The notes beneath the pieces were generated by a model. The model saw only the letters and a list, made by a program, of their open reading frames with translations, did no database searches and was not told the DNA's origin. This document shows positions 61,360-64,000 of a stretch of 64,000 nucleotides of DNA, piece after piece (positions within the stretch are counted from its first letter, which is position 1; each line of letters opens with the position of its first letter). Source of the DNA: Tunicatimonas pelagia (lineage in GTDB: Bacteria; Bacteroidota; Bacteroidia; Cytophagales; Cyclobacteriaceae); assembly GCF_030506325.1 (NCBI RefSeq), contig NZ_CP120683.1, positions 1,674,001 through 1,738,000 of the forward strand, in the 5' to 3' direction. Both the position numbers and the translations under genes were made by a program.

Positions 61360-62938
61360 GTGTATAACGAATTGGGTGCAGAGGAAAAGCGAGTGGGAAT
61401 GCAGAGATTCCCTTAATTTTGAGGTCTTCAACCACCATCAAAAAAACTCGCTATGGAAGTAAAGGAAGCAAAAATCAACCAGATAAGACAACACTTAGAT
61501 CAGATAATAGCCCAAATGGATGCCCGAAGTAAAGAAGGAATGAGAATTCATCAGGTAGAGCGGTCTTTGTTTACCAGTTTATTGCAGTTAGGTTTTCAAC
61601 TGTTAGAATACTACATTTTGAGTATACAACAGGTAGTCGCTGTTCAGGGGGTTCCCGTTGATCGTGCAGGGGAAAAGATGAAGAACACCGGGCTGCGTAG
61701 TCGGCCTTACCGAAGCATTTTTGGCCCGTTATCCATTGCCCGCCCCAAGTATTACTCAACCACTGGTAAGAGCTATTACCGGCTGGACGAAGCGTTGGGC
61801 TTACCCAAGAGCAACTATTCTTACGTATTGGATGATTGGTTAGGGTATGGGGCCACCGAGATGGACTTTGCCCAAAGTGCTGAGCAGTTGGAGCGCATCT
61901 TAGGTCATCCCCTAAGGGGTATGCAAAGCCAACGGTGTAGTTACAGGCTTTGCGAGCAAGTAAAAGACTTTTATGAGCAACAAGCCTGGGAAAACATAGA
62001 AGATGGTACTCATTTGAGCGTAGGCTTTGACGGTAAGGGGGTGCCCATTCGTCGCAGCGAAACTCAGCGAGCTGAGGAAAGTACGGCGGTTCGTCTGAGC
62101 AAAGGACAGAAGAAGGGGGTCAAAAAAGAAGCCACAGTAAGCCTGAGCAGTTCGTTTACCCCGCGGCCCCGGCAGGCTCAAGAACTCTTAGAGAGCTTGT
62201 TTTGCCCTACCCATGAGCCGCAGAAGCCCGATGGAGGGCATACCTGGCACGAGCACAAGCATCTACGAGCCTTTCTCTCAGACAAGGTAGGGGCCATCCG
62301 CTACGGGGTGGAAAACCTACTTCGGCGCGATGCTAGTGCAAAAAAGCCGATCATCGTTTTGATAGACGGTGACCGAGCCTTAGAAAAAGCAGTTCGGCAA
62401 GTGGTAGAAGAAAAGAAAGTTACCCATCGGGTAGAGGCCTACGTACTGGATTTTATTCACTTGCTAGAGTACGTTTGGAAGGTGGCTAACGCTCATTGGG
62501 GGGAGAAGCATCCCAATCGTTTTGCTTGGGTGAGAAGCCAAGCCGCCTTGTTACTAGACAGCCAGCATGATGAGGTACGACAGCAATGGCAAGTTATCTT
62601 GCAACAGGCTACCTTGTCTCAATACAAGCGTGACACTGTCCAACGAGCCATCACCTACCTGACCAACCATCAGCATATGGTAGATTACAAAACCTATCTA
62701 CAGCTAGGATTTCCTATCACCACCGGAGCGGTGGAAAGTGCCTGTGGACATTTTGTAAAGAGCCGTATGGAGAGAAACGGCATGCATTGGGGAAAACAAG
62801 GTGCGCAGAATATGCTCAACCTACGAGCCGTCAGAAAGAACGGCGATTGGGACAACTACCTACAAACAGTAGTCAAACACGAACAACAAGCTCTTTACCA
62901 AAAAGCTGCCTGAGTTACACCCTTTTTGTTATACACTC
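61358..62938 (+). mobile_element. ISKra4-like insertion sequence, 1,581 bp, intact
   Basis: Ends form a long imperfect inverted repeat: GAGTGTATAAC then AA and GGGTG on both sides (left 61358-61380, right 62916-62938). Flanked by the 9 bp duplication TAATCAATT. It carries one complete transposase. It differs in sequence and length from the element at 5650, so it is an independent arrival. Confidence 0.9.
61453..62913 (+). CDS. ISKra4-family transposase
   Basis: A 486-residue transposase read in one frame. N-terminal part with helical and basic segments (RSRPYRSIFGPLSIARPKYYS), then the DDE core: Asp in LSVGFDGKGVPI, Asp in IIVLIDGDRALEKA, Glu in TTGAVESACGHFVK, with DFIHLLEYVWKVANAHW between and the closing RNGMHWGKQGAQNMLNLRA. 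Full length for the family and no lesion seen, so it may be active. It contrasts with the first element, which needs a frameshift. Confidence 0.93.
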   Translation: MEVKEAKINQIRQHLDQIIAQMDARSKEGMRIHQVERSLFTSLLQLGFQLLEYYILSIQQVVAVQGVPVDRAGEKMKNTGLRSRPYRSIFGPLSIARPKYYSTTGKSYYRLDEALGLPKSNYSYVLDDWLGYGATEMDFAQSAEQLERILGHPLRGMQSQRCSYRLCEQVKDFYEQQAWENIEDGTHLSVGFDGKGVPIRRSETQRAEESTAVRLSKGQKKGVKKEATVSLSSSFTPRPRQAQELLESLFCPTHEPQKPDGGHTWHEHKHLRAFLSDKVGAIRYGVENLLRRDASAKKPIIVLIDGDRALEKAVRQVVEEKKVTHRVEAYVLDFIHLLEYVWKVANAHWGEKHPNRFAWVRSQAALLLDSQHDEVRQQWQVILQQATLSQYKRDTVQRAITYLTNHQHMVDYKTYLQLGFPITTGAVESACGHFVKSRMERNGMHWGKQGAQNMLNLRAVRKNGDWDNYLQTVVKHEQQALYQKAA

Positions 62939-62947
62939 TAATCAATT
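62939..62947. repeat. Right target-site duplication of the second insertion sequence
   Basis: TAATCAATT; it overlaps the left arm of the inverted repeat at 62943-63020. Confidence 0.9.
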
Positions 62948-63020
62948 AACAATGAGCGGTGTGCAATGAACAAATAAAAATAGCGATCATTACTAATTGT
63001 TAATTGCTCATTGTTAATTG
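62943..63020. terminator. Long inverted repeat downstream of the SusD gene
   Basis: CAATTAACAATGAGC (62943-62957) and GCTCATTGTTAATTG (63006-63020) are perfect 15 bp inverted repeats 48 bp apart. Placed just after the SusD stop on the minus strand, they may act as a terminator or be a dispersed repeat. No U tract follows the left arm. Confidence 0.45.
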
Positions 63021-63027
63021 AAAAAAG

Positions 63028-64000
63028 TTATTCATAGCCGGGGTTTTGGACTTCTAGGTTGGGGTTGTTCAGCATTTCCTGTACTGGTAATGGAAACAGT
63101 AGGTGTCGCTCTTGTAAGGCTTCATTAGAGCTCAGGTTGACGTGCCCGACAAAATCATCAAATTCTCCGGTTTGCTCGTTAAAGACTTGCCGTAGGCGAA
63201 TCATATCGAGCCAGGTTTTACCCTCGTAGGCCAGTTCGTGCCAGCGCTCCTGCCATACCGCCTCGCGGAAGCTATTCTGATCAAACCCACCCACCGAAGG
63301 GGTTTCCAAACCAGCCCGGTCGCGAATTTGCGTTAAGGCATCTATGGTTTCCTGGGTGGGGCCACTTATTTCGTTCTGCGCCTCGGCATAAATTAGTAGC
63401 ACTTCGGCATAACGAATCATGGGTACGTTCAGATTATCCTGCGCCGTGCCGGGCATACCTTGCGTGCCGTTAGCTGTCACATTAAAGTGCTTGAAAATAT
63501 AAGGTGCCCCCAAGTCGAAGGGTTCACCACTACCGTTGGCAAAGTAGGTGTTATAGAAAAAGCCTTCTTGGTTAACCGTTCGGCGGTCGCCTTCTTCGTA
63601 AGAATTATAGAACGAAAGTGTAGGCACCGTGCTTCCGGTACCCGACGGCCCTCGGTATGTCACCGGCTTAAAGTTCGGGAACATATTGCCCATCGGATTA
63701 CCCGCAACCACATTGTTGTACTGCAAGCTAAAAATATGCTCCTTGGTATTCCCTAAACTCTCATCGTGCAGGTCTCCGTATTCATCAAACAGTTCAATCG
63801 GCCCAGCATTATCAATCACTTCTTTTGACTTATCTGCTGCTAACTGGTAATACTCTTGACCTAAATTCAGCGGAAAACCTGCCATCGTCAAATAAACTTT
63901 GGCCAGTAAAGATTTGGCCGCTGAAGTAGAAATCCGCCCACTGGGATCCGTCCAAGGCAGTCCGGCACTTTCGGCTACCTGTAAGTCTTCCACAATCTGG
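63028..64000 (-). CDS. SusD/RagB-type lipoprotein, partial (runs off the window)
   Basis: The last ~323 residues of a SusD/RagB outer-membrane glycan-binding lipoprotein. Typical segments: GRISTSAAKSLLAKVYLTMAG, KEHIFSLQYNN, the C-terminal domain VPMIRYAEVLLIYAEAQNE, LTQIRDRAGL, AVWQERWHELAYEGKTWLDMIRL and HLLFPLPVQEMLNNPNL. The frame is open to the window edge without a start, so the signal peptide and most of the N-terminal TPR part lie beyond. A SusC partner is expected upstream outside the window. Confidence 0.93.
   Translation of the reverse strand, partial: QIVEDLQVAESAGLPWTDPSGRISTSAAKSLLAKVYLTMAGFPLNLGQEYYQLAADKSKEVIDNAGPIELFDEYGDLHDESLGNTKEHIFSLQYNNVVAGNPMGNMFPNFKPVTYRGPSGTGSTVPTLSFYNSYEEGDRRTVNQEGFFYNTYFANGSGEPFDLGAPYIFKHFNVTANGTQGMPGTAQDNLNVPMIRYAEVLLIYAEAQNEISGPTQETIDALTQIRDRAGLETPSVGGFDQNSFREAVWQERWHELAYEGKTWLDMIRLRQVFNEQTGEFDDFVGHVNLSSNEALQERHLLFPLPVQEMLNNPNLEVQNPGYE

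Overview
The window reads as a chromosome segment from a Bacteroidota bacterium, most likely of the Cytophagales type. The signs are a SusD/RagB lipoprotein at the right edge, a TonB-dependent receptor with a carboxypeptidase-regulatory-like domain beside a DUF4249 lipoprotein, LytTR response regulators, 5-7TM-LuxR and RDD proteins, Cys-anchored lipoproteins with short Bacteroidota lipoboxes, and TAnnTTTG -7 promoter elements in front of glnS and gyrB. No rRNA, tRNA, CRISPR array or prophage was seen. Housekeeping anchors are folD, lepA, glnS, a DAHP synthase gene, an HMG-CoA reductase gene, metF, ppk1, miaE and gyrB.

Left part (1-12.4 kb): a four-helix-bundle protein, a yefM-yoeB toxin-antitoxin pair, folD, a Fic AMP-transferase behind an array of AACATTAAA half-sites, lepA, an intact 1,270 bp ISKra4-like insertion sequence (8 bp target duplication, -1 frameshift site), a DUF2237 gene, an ECF sigma factor with a membrane partner, glnS, and two tandem paralogous 4TM proteins whose tail resembles a histidine-kinase dimerisation helix but which carry no ATPase domain. 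The two paralogs share a nearly identical central DNA tract.

Middle-left (12.4-24.8 kb): a tiny lipoprotein, a third 4TM protein, two overlapping response regulators, and two copies of a repeated element with GTTTTTACCA direct repeats 43 bp apart. One copy precedes a small unknown gene, the other a broken lipoprotein gene. An outer-membrane group follows (DUF4249, beta-barrel, TonB receptor); the receptor's first ~40 codons lie in a REP-like palindromic element. Next comes a PIN toxin-antitoxin pair flanked by direct repeats of the 3' end of the DAHP synthase gene, then DAHP synthase and HMG-CoA reductase.

Middle (25-40 kb): an ECF sigma factor and two SRPBCC-fold genes, each preceded by the same promoter-like motif (TTTTGTAACAC, then YATCYAAT, with exactly 16 bp between GTAAC and the second box), which together look like an autoregulated sigma regulon. 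Further on are an ABC ATPase with a mini-membrane protein and an amidohydrolase-like protein, a SIMPL protein, a 1,010-residue double amidohydrolase, RDD and LuxR proteins, a signal-peptide protein with TPR-like repeats, a BspA-type repeat lipoprotein and another lipoprotein.

Right part (40-64 kb): metF, then a tightly packed operon coding for a peptidoglycan-binding-like protein, a coiled-coil protein, a roadblock/longin-like protein, a Rab/Ras-like small GTPase, a soluble hybrid histidine kinase and a LytTR regulator, with a divergent histidine kinase beside it. This operon is the most system-like assembly in the window. Then come ppk1, miaE, a 14-repeat MORN-variant protein, a CoA-binding protein, gyrB, an HD hydrolase, a short-chain-dehydrogenase-like protein, an endonuclease/exonuclease/phosphatase-family protein, and a three-gene membrane/winged-helix cluster with two near-identical palindromic operators. 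The window closes with a DUF1801 gene whose stop codon was hit but rebuilt by a second ISKra4-like insertion sequence, and the C-terminal part of a SusD protein.
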